Positions 9,293 to 18,424 of a DNA stretch of 64,000 bases are shown here, piece by piece. The stretch is from contig NZ_NXNI01000002.1 in assembly GCF_002494345.1 (NCBI RefSeq), forward strand, positions 186,001 through 250,000. The letters are read 5' to 3'. The translations under genes were made by a program, and so were the position numbers. The notes under the pieces are model-generated. The model was not told the origin of the DNA. It saw only the letters and a list, made by a program, of their open reading frames with translations, and did no database searches. Source of the DNA: Natrinema ejinorense. Lineage in GTDB: Archaea > Halobacteriota > Halobacteria > Halobacteriales > Natrialbaceae. Within the stretch, counting starts at the first letter, position 1, and the number at the start of each line of letters is the position of its first letter.

Positions 9293-11035
9293 ATGCCCAC
9301 GCTTACTGGTGGCGAGATCATCGCCAAGTACCTGGAAAAAGAGGGCGTAGAGTATCTGGTCGGCATTCCCGGGCACGGGAGCACGAACCTCCTCGACGCG
9401 TTCAACGACTCCGACGTCGAGGTCATTCAGCCACGACACGAACAGGGTGCGACTCACCTCGCGGACGGCTACGCCCGCGCCTCGGGCGACCCGCTCGCGG
9501 TCTTCACGTCGATCGGGCCGGGTGCGACGAACACCGTGACGGGCGCGGCGACGGCGTACGTCGACTCGATTCCGATGGTCATCTTCACCGGCGCGCCCCA
9601 GACCCACGAGTACGGAGAGGGTATCCTGCAGGAACTCGACCGGCAGAAACCGGGCGACTTCCCGAGCGTGATGGAGCCCGTGACGAAGCGCAGCTTCGTC
9701 GTTCGAGACGTCGAACGCCTCCCGCGGATCCTCCGGCGCGCGTTTCAGATCGCCGTGACGGGCCGCCCCGGTCCCGTCCACGTCGACGTTCCGATGGACG
9801 TCCAGGGGGCCGCTGCGGACGTCGAGATCCCCGACCCCGAGGAGACGCGAACGCACAGTCGACCGGGCGGCGACCCCGAATCGGTCTCCGAAGCCGCGGA
9901 CCTGCTCGCCGACGCCGATCGGCCCGTGATCGTCCCCGGCGGTGGCTGTATGCTCGGCGAGGCCTGGGACGAAGTCCAGGCGCTGGCCGAACATCTGAAG
10001 GCACCCGTCATTCCGACCTTTCAGGCCAAGGGGATCATTCCGGAGGATCACGAACTCTTCGTCGGGTACGCAGGCTGGATCGGATCGTCGGCCGGGAACG
10101 AACTCGCGAGCAACGCGGACGTCGTGCTCGCGATCGGCTGTCGGTTCTCCGACCTGCATACCTCCTCGTTCGAACAGGGCGTCAGCTTCGAGATCCCGCC
10201 GAGCAAGCTGATCCACGTCGACATCGACAACACGGAGATCGGCAAGAACTACCCCGTCGAGGTCGGCATTCTCGGGGACGCCAAGGTCGTCACCGATCAA
10301 CTCCACGACGCGGTTACCGACCGCGTCGACGAAGTACCGATCGACGGGAACGATTACTACGACGAGATCCAGCGGCTGTGGGCCGACTGGCAGGAACAGG
10401 TCGAACAGCGTCACACCGACGACGTCCCGATGAGCATTTCCCGCGCGCTCGCGAGTCTCCGCGAGGCGCTGCCCCGCGAGGGGATGATCGTCTCGAGCGC
10501 CGGGCAGCCCCAGGAGATAACGAACCCCGAGTTCCCCGTCTACGATCCGCAGACGAACATCTCCTGTGGCGGGTTCTCGACGATGGGCTTTGGCGTGTCC
10601 GCCGCGATCGGCGCGAAACTCGCCGAACCCGACCGGCCGGTCGTCGACATCGAGGGCGACGGCAGCTTCCTGATGTGCAATCAGGAGGTCGCCTGTGCGG
10701 TCGAACACGACATCGATGTCACCTGGCTCGTGGTCAACAACAACGGCTGGAAGTCGATCCGCAATTTACAGGTCGACAAGTACGGCTGGGATCGCGTCCT
10801 CGACACGGAGTTCGACAGGGAGAACGATGTCGACTTCGTGAAGATGGCCGAGGCGTTTAGCATCGGCTTTACCGACCGCGTGGTCAAACCCGAAAACCTC
10901 ACCGCGACGCTCGAGGAGGCCATCGAGTACGACGGGCCCGCGCTCGTCGAGGCGGTCGTCGAGCCGGACAACCCCGACTCCGGTGCGATCATCACCGGCG
11001 AGTGGGACCTCGCTGACCTCGAGACGGACGACTGA
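9293..11035 (+). CDS. Thiamine-diphosphate enzyme, acetolactate synthase large-subunit-like
   Basis: A 580-residue ThDP enzyme with the three usual domains. The catalytic Glu is E50 in IQPRHEQGATHLADGYAR; the central domain has PVIVPGGGCML (211-221); the ThDP/Mg motif starts at GDGSF (455-459) and ends with VNNNGW (481-486). Family members decarboxylate 2-oxoacids or perform carboligation or C-C hydrolysis (acetolactate synthase, glyoxylate carboligase, sulfoacetaldehyde acetyltransferase and relatives). No regulatory small subunit (ilvN) is adjacent, arguing against the biosynthetic acetolactate synthase. It is shorter than inositol-pathway IolD. Context suggests catabolic cleavage of an oxo-sugar or oxo-acid (inference). 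Confidence 0.88.
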   Translation: MPTLTGGEIIAKYLEKEGVEYLVGIPGHGSTNLLDAFNDSDVEVIQPRHEQGATHLADGYARASGDPLAVFTSIGPGATNTVTGAATAYVDSIPMVIFTGAPQTHEYGEGILQELDRQKPGDFPSVMEPVTKRSFVVRDVERLPRILRRAFQIAVTGRPGPVHVDVPMDVQGAAADVEIPDPEETRTHSRPGGDPESVSEAADLLADADRPVIVPGGGCMLGEAWDEVQALAEHLKAPVIPTFQAKGIIPEDHELFVGYAGWIGSSAGNELASNADVVLAIGCRFSDLHTSSFEQGVSFEIPPSKLIHVDIDNTEIGKNYPVEVGILGDAKVVTDQLHDAVTDRVDEVPIDGNDYYDEIQRLWADWQEQVEQRHTDDVPMSISRALASLREALPREGMIVSSAGQPQEITNPEFPVYDPQTNISCGGFSTMGFGVSAAIGAKLAEPDRPVVDIEGDGSFLMCNQEVACAVEHDIDVTWLVVNNNGWKSIRNLQVDKYGWDRVLDTEFDRENDVDFVKMAEAFSIGFTDRVVKPENLTATLEEAIEYDGPALVEAVVEPDNPDSGAIITGEWDLADLETDD

Positions 11036-11126
11036 CCGCGGTATCGCGTCGACGGGGGCAACGAGTCGGTCGTTCCCGCTTGCAACGCGCTTTTCGGCCG
11101 TATCCGTGTGGACGTGCTCCGATATC

Positions 11127-11134
11127 GTTATATC
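11127..11134 (+). promoter_or_regulatory. TATA box of the alcohol dehydrogenase gene
   Basis: GTTATATC is centred about 27 bases before the ATG at 11157 and supports that start over the longer upstream frame. Confidence 0.55.
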
Positions 11135-11156
11135 GGATACCAGTAAACCCCATGGT

Positions 11157-12311
11157 ATGCGATCACTCGTAGTAGACGCTGAGTGGGACCCTCGGCCGGA
11201 GTACGACGTGTCGGACGACGAACGTGAATCGAAGAAGGCGATGAACGCCTCACGAGTGTGGCGAAACCCCGAACTACGGGTCACCGAACGGGAACGGCCG
11301 ACGCCCGACGACGACGAAGTACTCGTCCGTGTGCGCTATGCGGGCGTTTGCGGGAGCGACGTTTCCATGGTCGAGACGGACGAAGACGGCTACGTGCACT
11401 ATTCGGCGTATCTCGGGCTGCCGAACGTGACGGGACACGAGTTCGTGGGTGAGGTCGTCGGAACGGGTACCGATGCCCAGCTGTTCGAGGCGGGCGATCT
11501 GGTCACTGCGGAGGTCACGGACTACTGTGGCCGCTGTCACATGTGCCGGCAGGGGTTCCAGGGTCACTGCGAGAACTTCGAACAGCTCGGTTTCACGATC
11601 CCCGGCGCGTTCGCTGAGTACGTCGCCGTTCCCGAGAAACTGTGCTGGGACGTCTCACCGCTTCGGGAGGCATACGAGACGGACGACGAGGCGCTTCGAG
11701 CCGCCGCGACGATCGAGCCAAGCACCATCACGTACCACGGCCTGTTCGTTCGCGCTGACGGAATCTTGCCCGGCGACCATCACGTGTATCACGGCGCCGG
11801 ACCGATCGGTCTGACCGGAATGAACGTCTCCCGGGCCGCCGGCGCGGGCAACGTGATCGCGTTCGAGCCGTCCGACGAGCGCCGTGCAATCGCACGCGAA
11901 CTCGGGTTCGAACACGTGTACAGTCCGATCGAGCGCGACCCGGTCGAGACGATCGACTCGATCACGGACGGGGAGGGTGCCGACGTTCACGTCGAGACCG
12001 CCGGCGCGGTCGGCCAGACGTATCCCGCAATCGAGGAGACGTTGGCGGAGGGTGCGAACGTGGTCCACATCAGCAACGCCGGTGCCGATCCCGACATCGC
12101 GCTGCGGCGGTACCAGGGCAACGGCGCGCAACTTTACGGCGCGGAGGGCCATACCGGCCAGCAGGTCTTCCCGCGAGTGATCAGGCTGATGGCTGCTGGA
12201 CGCCTCGACAACCGGTCGATGATCACGTCGACGTTCGATCTCTCGGCGGCCGACGAAGCGATCCGGCGGGCCGCGGAGCGCGTCGACGGCAAAGTGCTGA
12301 TCGAGATGTAG
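11157..12311 (+). CDS. Zinc-dependent medium-chain alcohol dehydrogenase
   Basis: The 384-residue MDR protein has the complete zinc set: catalytic Cys65 in VCGSD and His94-Glu95 in TGHEF, plus structural-zinc Cys124, 127, 130 and 138 in YCGRCHMCRQGFQGHC. The Rossmann motif is GAGPIGLTG. An N-terminal extension of about 30 residues precedes the first strand. The layout resembles threonine/sorbitol-type dehydrogenases and the bacterial scyllo-inosose 3-dehydrogenase group, which oxidise polyols or cyclitols with NAD. With the Idh/MocA protein, the TIM-barrel isomerases and mmsA it could form part of a cyclitol pathway; that assignment is inference. Confidence 0.9.
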   Translation: MRSLVVDAEWDPRPEYDVSDDERESKKAMNASRVWRNPELRVTERERPTPDDDEVLVRVRYAGVCGSDVSMVETDEDGYVHYSAYLGLPNVTGHEFVGEVVGTGTDAQLFEAGDLVTAEVTDYCGRCHMCRQGFQGHCENFEQLGFTIPGAFAEYVAVPEKLCWDVSPLREAYETDDEALRAAATIEPSTITYHGLFVRADGILPGDHHVYHGAGPIGLTGMNVSRAAGAGNVIAFEPSDERRAIARELGFEHVYSPIERDPVETIDSITDGEGADVHVETAGAVGQTYPAIEETLAEGANVVHISNAGADPDIALRRYQGNGAQLYGAEGHTGQQVFPRVIRLMAAGRLDNRSMITSTFDLSAADEAIRRAAERVDGKVLIEM

Positions 12312-12372
12312 CGACGCGGCGGCCATCGACCGACGAGCACAGTGACTGGATCGACGCACCACCCGTTGCTGA

Positions 12373-12650
12373 ATCACCGCCACGGTCGCGGACGAGATCG
12401 CGTCCGTCCACCTCGAGGACAGCGACCCGACCGTCGACTTCCAGAGGCACCTCGTATCCTTCCGCGGGGACGGTCCAGTAGGACGGCCTCTTCGTGTTCC
12501 TCGCGTCGTTCGTCGATCTCGGAAACGGAGTCATCGACTTCGGCGCCGTCGGCGAAGCGCTCGCGGAAATCGGCTCTGACGGACCGATCACGATCGAAAA
12601 CGAGCACGAGCGCGAGGACGGATCCGTTCACGCCACGCGGACCATCGACA
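12373..12650 (+). pseudogene. Remnant of a sugar phosphate isomerase/epimerase C-terminus, frameshifted
   Basis: Two segments in different frames read like the end of an IolE/IolH-type TIM barrel. One, from about 12373, gives ASVHLEDSDPTVDFQ, the usual metal-ligand strand. The other, from about 12515, gives GNGVIDFGAVGEALAEIG followed by DGPITIENEHE. No start codon or upstream domain remains, and the frames change near 12460-12515. It lies directly after the zinc alcohol dehydrogenase and presumably once belonged to the same pathway. Confidence 0.65.
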
Positions 12651-12660
12651 CGGGACCCGG

Positions 12661-13470
12661 TTATTCCCACTCCATCCAGGAGGGGTCTTCGCACCGCAGA
12701 CGACGGTCGATGCCGTCGATTCGTTCGATATCATCGTCGTCCAGTTCGACGTCGAGTGCGTCCCGATTGCTCCGGATGTGGTCCGACGTCTCCGACCGCG
12801 GGATCGGAACGACCCCGTCTTTCGACAGGAGCCAGGCCAGACTGACCACGGCCTCGTTCACGTCGTGTTTGTCAGCGACCGCCGAGATCGCGGGCGCGTC
12901 GAACACGTCCCCCTGCGCGATCGGCGAATACGCGACGAAGTACGCATCGCGATCCCGAACGGCCGCACGGAGATCGTCCTGTGGCAGGAACGGATGCATC
13001 TCGGCCTGGGCCGCGTATAGCGACGGCTCGAGGAGATCGTCGGCGAGTTCCAGATCGGACGGCGTGTAGTTGCTCACGCCGACGTGCTCGACGTGCCCCG
13101 CTTCGACGAGTTCGTTGAAGACCGGCAATACAGTCTCGATCTCGTCATCCCCGCGGGGCCAGTGGTGGTAGAGCAGGTCGATCGTATCGACTCCGAGCCG
13201 CGAGAGACTCTCCTCGACGCCGTTTCGAACGTACTCCGGCGTCTTTTCCGGTTCCTCGAAGTGGGCGATCTTCGTCGCGACGAACAGGTCGTCGCGATCG
13301 ACGGCAGCCGTCTCGATGGCGGTTCCGACCTCGGTTTCGTTCCCGTACAGGCGAGCGGTGTCGAGGTGCCGGTACCCCGAGTCGATCGCCGTAGCGAGGG
13401 CGTCGATACCGTCCTCGCCGGTGAGGCTGTACGTCCCGAATCCAAGCCTGTAGGCTTCTCGGTCGAACAT
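12661..13470 (-). CDS. Aldo/keto reductase
   Basis: A 269-residue single-domain (beta/alpha)8 NADPH-dependent carbonyl reductase. The catalytic tetrad is intact: Asp37 and Tyr42 in HLDTARLYGN, Lys67 in VATKIAHF, His102 in LLYHHWP. The NADP-binding end VPIPRSETSDHIRSN is present. The frame is open upstream to 13875, but family homology begins at the ATG at 13470. It faces the isomerase remnant tail to tail. The substrate is unknown; haloarchaeal members of this type are often called 2,5-diketo-gluconate reductase-like. Confidence 0.9.
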   Translation of the reverse strand: MFDREAYRLGFGTYSLTGEDGIDALATAIDSGYRHLDTARLYGNETEVGTAIETAAVDRDDLFVATKIAHFEEPEKTPEYVRNGVEESLSRLGVDTIDLLYHHWPRGDDEIETVLPVFNELVEAGHVEHVGVSNYTPSDLELADDLLEPSLYAAQAEMHPFLPQDDLRAAVRDRDAYFVAYSPIAQGDVFDAPAISAVADKHDVNEAVVSLAWLLSKDGVVPIPRSETSDHIRSNRDALDVELDDDDIERIDGIDRRLRCEDPSWMEWE

Positions 13471-14495
13471 AGCGGACACAACAGGCGAGTCGGCCTTATA
13501 CTTTCCCGTCTCGTGGAGCAACACCCCTGCTCTCCGAACTTGTGCGAACTGAACAACGATCGCTTGGCTCGCCGCGATATCGTTCCGCGGCCGGTCGCCG
13601 AGAACTATCGGGAGCGTCCCCACGGTCTGGGTCTCGAGCCGTCTTCCTCTCGAGGCACTTCCGAGAGGTCCGAATCGGCGGGTGACGACGGCAGCGCCGA
13701 CGGTCGGTTCTCCTACTCTGTGCGACGGAGTGGCGTTCTCGCCCACGATTACGGCTGTCCTCCGGATCGATTCTTTCGTGGTCGGGCGATCGTATCGCTG
13801 GCCGCGACGAGGTGTTTGATGCGATCGAACTGTACGGCGCAGTCGAGGCGATTCACTCGACCGGTGGGATGCCATCGGACACGGTCTCGGTGTGAAGCGA
13901 GCGGATCGAAGCGAGAAGTGCCCAGCCGACTAGTGGCTCACGCACCTCTCACGGATACTGGTCGAGTGGGATGGAAGGCGGGTGTACGGTGTGGACCGAT
14001 GCTGCGGTCACGCCCCCCGTGGCGCTCGAAACCGTTGCTTCGCGTGGGGTATGACAAACCCGAAACGGAACGAACTGGGTGGCACGTATTCCGCCATCGC
14101 TGTGGGTAACTGGACCGATCGACAGTTGCGAATCGTTCGAGCGTGGCGTCTCCCACCTCCATGTTACCATATCACGCAGGATATATAAATTTTGGTGCTG
14201 CGGAAGGCCACGAACTCGTGTCGACGAGGTTGCGACGAGCAGGGGAGGTCGGGAGATCACTGCCGCGATTCCGATCGAAATCCGTGATCGAATATTATAA
14301 CAAATAGAATGCTTTCTCGTTCCTACCGTTATACCTATGATTTCGTTCGGTTCCCTTGTCGCCGCTGACGTGATACTACCCAACCGCCTCGAGTGCACCC
14401 TCCCCATCCGACACGGATGCATCCGTGTCCTCCAAGGAGGGATGGCTCGAGCGCGATCGTCCGGGGATCCGCGTTCGGAGAGCAGTGGCGCTCGG
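13471..14495. other. Intergenic region of about 1 kb, no gene identified
   Basis: Long frames here are Arg/Ser-rich shadows. A short rightward stretch near 13770-13894 (VFDAIELYGAVEAIHSTGG in translation) looks protein-like, but I cannot assign it and it lacks a start. A good TATA-like ATATATAAATTTT lies at about 14179-14191 without a recognisable gene after it; it could drive a small RNA. AT-rich sequence near 14290-14335 lies downstream of the leftward MBL hydrolase and may hold its terminator. Confidence 0.35.
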
Positions 14496-15299
14496 TCAGG
14501 GGAGGCCGGCCCGAAGTTCCTCGATGTCGTCGGGGTCGTGCCCGCAGTAGACGTCGGCGTCGGTCCGACGCTCGAGTTCCTGGACGCGACGAAGACTCTC
14601 TTTCCAGTGGCGTTTGCTCCACAGTAGTTCGCCACCCATCGGGTGTTCGTCGAAGTAGTTCGCTCGCGTGTACGCCTGATCTCCGGTGAAAACGACCGTC
14701 CCGTAGCCGTCGAGGTCGACGCGCGTTCCCATCACGCCGGGTGTATGGCCCGGGAGGTGGAGCAACTCGACGTCTTCGAAGTGGGTTTCGGTGTCGCCGT
14801 GAACGATCTGCCAGTTCAAATCGTGATCGAAGTCGGCGGGAACGTACGCGCTCGAGCCGGCGTCGGTGTTGGCGCTGTAGTACGCGTATTTCATCTCGTC
14901 CTCGTGGACGTACACGGGGACGTCCGTCCCCGCGAACCGATGGAGGCTCCCGGCGTGATCGAGGTGAAGATGGGTTTGGACGACTGCATCGATGTCGTCG
15001 AGGCTGTAGCCGACCTCCTCGAGGGCGTCCGGTAGCGCGTGCTCGTCCGCATCGTAGTGTTCGAACGCCGCGTACAGTTCCGCGGGCCAGTAGCCGTCGC
15101 CGGCATCGGGATGTGAACCGGTATCCCAGAGGATCGTCGCCTCGGGGTGGTCGATGACGAGGTTGTAGACCGGCCCTTCGATCATCTCCGTGTCCGGGTT
15201 TCGGTCGACGGCCGACCCCATCGTGTGGTTCTCGATGAGGAAGTTCATGTCCGTCCGAATGTGGCCTCGATCGACGAGCGAAATGGTTGCATTGACCAT
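14496..15299 (-). CDS. Metallo-beta-lactamase-fold hydrolase, N-acyl homoserine lactonase-like
   Basis: The 267-residue protein has the full metal set of the MBL fold: HLHLDH at residues 110-115, the loop HLPGHTPGVMG, the bridging Asp in FTGDQAY, and a last His in YCGHD. The spacing and N-terminus match the AttM/AiiA lactonase family, which opens lactone rings, including acyl-homoserine lactones and gamma-butyrolactones. A TATA-like run at 15320-15331 is 21-32 bases upstream of the ATG at 15299, so I prefer it; an ATG at 15314 would add five residues. A lactonase for a sugar-acid or ring-cleavage lactone fits this island better than signalling (inference). Confidence 0.88.
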   Translation of the reverse strand: MVNATISLVDRGHIRTDMNFLIENHTMGSAVDRNPDTEMIEGPVYNLVIDHPEATILWDTGSHPDAGDGYWPAELYAAFEHYDADEHALPDALEEVGYSLDDIDAVVQTHLHLDHAGSLHRFAGTDVPVYVHEDEMKYAYYSANTDAGSSAYVPADFDHDLNWQIVHGDTETHFEDVELLHLPGHTPGVMGTRVDLDGYGTVVFTGDQAYTRANYFDEHPMGGELLWSKRHWKESLRRVQELERRTDADVYCGHDPDDIEELRAGLP

Positions 15300-15319
15300 G
15301 ACTTTTGTTTGCATGCATC

Positions 15320-15331
15320 ATTATTAAAATT
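15320..15331 (-). promoter_or_regulatory. TATA box of the lactonase-like gene
   Basis: On the minus strand the box reads AATTTTAATAAT, followed about 25 bases later by the ATG at 15299, giving an essentially leaderless transcript. Confidence 0.5.
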
Positions 15332-15733
15332 GTCCACTGGTTGACCCCTCTCACCGTCGCCGGCGTGCGGAAGAGTACCCCGATTTCGGCCGAGCTACTG
15401 GGACGACGATCGAACCGCTTTGGAATTGCGACGGTCGCGACTCCCCAGTGCGGTGGCACTCGCGATTCGACCCCGGAATCATCAATTTTAGATGTATGTT
15501 GGTTCTTTGATATAGTATGCAACACGAGTTGTTGATTACGCATCGAACGGCTCACCCGTCGAAATTCGGTAGTCGCGGAACGATACCACGGCACGTTTCC
15601 CGACTCTCGACACGAGGGCGGGATGGCCACTGACCCTCACCGACGTTTTTATAATCGGGACGACAACGAACTGCTGTCACTGTGTGACACGAGAACAGGG
15701 TGATTAATAACGCATGCCACGAAACATCAACCC
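15332..15733. other. Divergent promoter region between the lactonase-like and acyl-CoA ligase genes
   Basis: No gene is seen. For the rightward gene, GATTAATAAC at 15702-15711 is a TATA candidate 23-32 bases before its ATG. A second TTTTTATAATC at 15646-15656 is too far upstream for a leaderless start and may belong to a longer transcript. The middle is moderately AT-rich (about 15485-15540). Confidence 0.45.
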
Positions 15734-17416
15734 ATGACGAACGAGAACCGCCTGGATGCCTATCACTTCTACGAGGAGGAGTGGGAGAGCTACGACGCGT
15801 TGCGAGACGCCTTCGAATGGGAGGTGCCCGATCGATTCAACATGGCCACCTCCCTCTGTGACCGGTGGGCCGACGACAAGGGCCGGGTCGCCCTGTTCGC
15901 CGAGGACGAGTCGGGCAATCAGGACACCTACACGTTCTGGCAGTTGCGGAACGTGACGAATCGCCTGGCGAATTACCTCCGCGATCAGGGCGTCGAGCGA
16001 GGGGATCGCGTCGGCGTGAACGCGCCACAACGGCCGGAGACGGTGTTCGCCCACATCGCGGCCTGGAAGCTGGGTGCGATGTCGGTACCGCTGTCGACGC
16101 TGTTCGGGCCCGATGCGCTCCAGTATCGACTCGACGACTGTGATGCCGTCGCAGCGGTCGTCGACGAGTCGAACGTCGACGCGTTCCGTGAGGCCCGCGA
16201 GTCGGTGCCCTCCCTCGAGACGACGCTGACGGTCGGCGACGTCGATCCGCGGCCCGACGAGGGCGAAGCGGATTGCTGGGACGCGATCGAGGACTACGAC
16301 CGGGAGTTCGACGTCGTCGACACCCACCGCGAGGACGATGCCGTCCTCATCTACACGTCGGGAACGACGGGCGATCCCAAAGGCGTCCGACACGCACAGC
16401 GGCTGCTCCTCGGGCACTTGCCGCTTTTCATCACCACGTTCGGAAACATGCGTCTCGAGGAGGGCGACGTCTTCTGGACGCCGGCGGAGTGGGCCTGGAT
16501 CGCGTCGACGTTCGACGTCGTCTTCCCGGCGCTGTACTACGGCAAACCGGTCGTCGCGTACAATGGGGGCCAGTTCGACCCCGCGGACGCGTTCCGGATC
16601 ATCGAGCGCTACGGCGTGTCGAACTTCTTCGCACCGCCGACGGCGCTTCGGATGATGATGCAGGTCGAGGACACCGACCGCTACGACGTGGGGACGTTGC
16701 GAACGATCGCCAGCGGCGGCGAAGCGCTCGGCCAGTCGATCGTCGAGTGGGCCGACGACACGTTCGGCGGAACGACCGTCCACGAGGGATACGGCCAGAC
16801 CGAGGCGAACCTGCTCGTCGGCGGCTGTACGGCACTGACCGAGTTCCGCGAAGGGTACATGGGTCGGCCGGGCCCAGGCCACGAGATCGAGATCGTCGAT
16901 CCCGACACGGCGGAACCGACCGTCGACCGGGGTTCGGTTGGCGAAATCGCCGTCCGTTACGACGATAACCCGGTCTGTTTCAAGGAATACTGGAACAAAC
17001 CCGACAAGACCGATGCGAAGGTCAGGAACGGCTGGTTGCTCACCGAGGACCTCGGTCGGATGGACGACGACGGCTACGTCGCGTTCGTCAGTCGCAAAGA
17101 CGACGTCATCATTTCGGCGGGCTATCGGATCGGTCCCGAGGAGGTCGAAGACAGCATCGCCGGTCACGAAGCGGCGGCCGACGCCGCCGTTATCGGCGTT
17201 CCCGACGACGAACGCGGCGAGGTCCCGAAGGCGTTCGTCGTCCTCGCCGACGGCTACGAACCCACCGACGACACCAGGGAGACGCTCCGCCAACACGTCC
17301 GCAACCGATTGGCGAAATACGAGTACCCTCGAGACATCGAGTTCGTCGAGGAGATGCCCACGACCGCCACGGGGAAGGTTCGGCGTGCGTCGCTTCGTGA
17401 ACGCGAAGGGCTGTAG
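15734..17416 (+). CDS. Acyl-CoA synthetase (AMP-forming acid:CoA ligase)
   Basis: The 560-residue ANL-superfamily enzyme activates a carboxylic acid to acyl-AMP and then acyl-CoA. P-loop-like motif A5-type YTSGTTGDPKG is at residues 207-217; GYGQTEANLL near 356 is the adenylate-binding motif; LTEDLGRMDDDGYVAFVSRK (ribose-binding Asp and hinge) follows; ATGKVRRASLR at the C-terminus carries the catalytic Lys. Overall it resembles haloarchaeal medium-chain acyl-CoA or acetyl/propionyl-CoA ligases. It stands alone with its own promoter. The exact acid cannot be read from sequence. Confidence 0.93.
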   Translation: MTNENRLDAYHFYEEEWESYDALRDAFEWEVPDRFNMATSLCDRWADDKGRVALFAEDESGNQDTYTFWQLRNVTNRLANYLRDQGVERGDRVGVNAPQRPETVFAHIAAWKLGAMSVPLSTLFGPDALQYRLDDCDAVAAVVDESNVDAFREARESVPSLETTLTVGDVDPRPDEGEADCWDAIEDYDREFDVVDTHREDDAVLIYTSGTTGDPKGVRHAQRLLLGHLPLFITTFGNMRLEEGDVFWTPAEWAWIASTFDVVFPALYYGKPVVAYNGGQFDPADAFRIIERYGVSNFFAPPTALRMMMQVEDTDRYDVGTLRTIASGGEALGQSIVEWADDTFGGTTVHEGYGQTEANLLVGGCTALTEFREGYMGRPGPGHEIEIVDPDTAEPTVDRGSVGEIAVRYDDNPVCFKEYWNKPDKTDAKVRNGWLLTEDLGRMDDDGYVAFVSRKDDVIISAGYRIGPEEVEDSIAGHEAAADAAVIGVPDDERGEVPKAFVVLADGYEPTDDTRETLRQHVRNRLAKYEYPRDIEFVEEMPTTATGKVRRASLREREGL

Positions 17417-18389
17417 CAAGGTGCGATTGCGGGTGCGTATGAGTCCCATACGCGTCGATACAGAGTTTTCGTTCGGAGACTCGAGCACCAGGCGAGACGG
17501 ACGAAATAGAGCGATCGGTATCGGTTCCCGAGTCCGCCAACCGGCCGTCGTTGCGCAAGGAGGAATCTAGTCACTGTTTATAGTGATATGATGAACCACG
17601 AACGGGCTATATACTACGATTTTGAATATTGATCTTTCTTTATATGTTTGCTCGAGCGGGTTCGCCCTCGCTCCACAATCCGGCGTCCAGGACGGGTCGA
17701 CAGCAAGCCGTAGTAGACGGCCATCGACGGGCGATAGCAGATCGTCGTACGGTCGGTACGGTGTGACCCCGTCCGGACAGTGCTGCTGCCTTTAGGTTCG
17801 GATCCGATCTGCTACATGTGTCCGGATACTGCCACCAGTCCGATTTTGTGTTTGTCGCTCGAAAACGGTCTCATGGGCTGTCGTCGCGGTCGCTCGTCGA
17901 AGGACACCGACGACAGTCGTCACCTCGAATTGCGTTGTGCTCGATGTGGATCGGGGACCGAAACGACCGGAAACATCTAAAAAACGATATGTGGCTATAT
18001 ACTAAACTCTTTACAATCTCTCGAGTAACAACTGTGTCGTAGTTGGTACAACGATCGTACTCTGTTGTCGCTCCGCTCGATCGTTCCGGTCGAGACCCGA
18101 AGTTGCGCGACGCTCCCGTGCGAAGCTCCGACAAGAGCTTCACGATGGGCGTTCACATCGATATCGGTGTCTCTCTGACCGACTCGGGTCATATTGGCGG
18201 GGTGACGGAGTGACATCGACGGGACGTCGATCGAACCGTTCGATGGCCCGCTGTAAGGTGGCTTCCGACGGACTGAGTCGGGTCGCGCCTACGATGGGCT
18301 GTACTCACGGCCGCCGCAGTAGTCGCGTCCATCTCCGTCGCCTTCCGCGCCGCTCGCGTCGCCGACATGTGCCGCCGGTTCGACACGGT
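17417..18389. other. Intergenic region of about 1 kb, AT-rich patches but no gene identified
   Basis: AT-rich segments at about 17565-17650 and 17975-18030 contain TATA-like sequences and an inverted repeat TCACT-GTTTAT-AGTGA near 17571-17586. Short frames near 17780 and 18146 do not resemble known proteins. Small RNAs or decayed genes are possible, but nothing is supportable. Confidence 0.35.
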
Positions 18390-18403
18390 AAACTATTTGA
18401 TAG
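18390..18403 (+). promoter_or_regulatory. TATA element of amidohydrolase 1, shared motif
   Basis: AAACTATTTGATAG begins 35 bases before the ATG at 18425. The first 12 bases are identical to those at 25084, which begin 36 bases before an SDR start, and AAACTATTT recurs on the minus strand at 251-259. Confidence 0.6.
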
Positions 18404-18424
18404 TCGGCTGCGTCGCCTGTTACT

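Noticed and set aside
9293-11035. Calling the ThDP enzyme IolD or IlvB
   Set aside because: It is shorter than IolD and lacks its N-terminal pattern, and there is no ilvN beside it; only the superfamily is supported.
15704-17488. 594-codon leftward frame opposite the acyl-CoA ligase
   Set aside because: No recognisable domain; the plus strand carries a complete ligase with all motifs.
18146-18214. Small frame MGVHIDIGVSLTDSGHIGG before amidohydrolase 1
   Set aside because: Only 22 codons, no promoter at the right distance, no known match.
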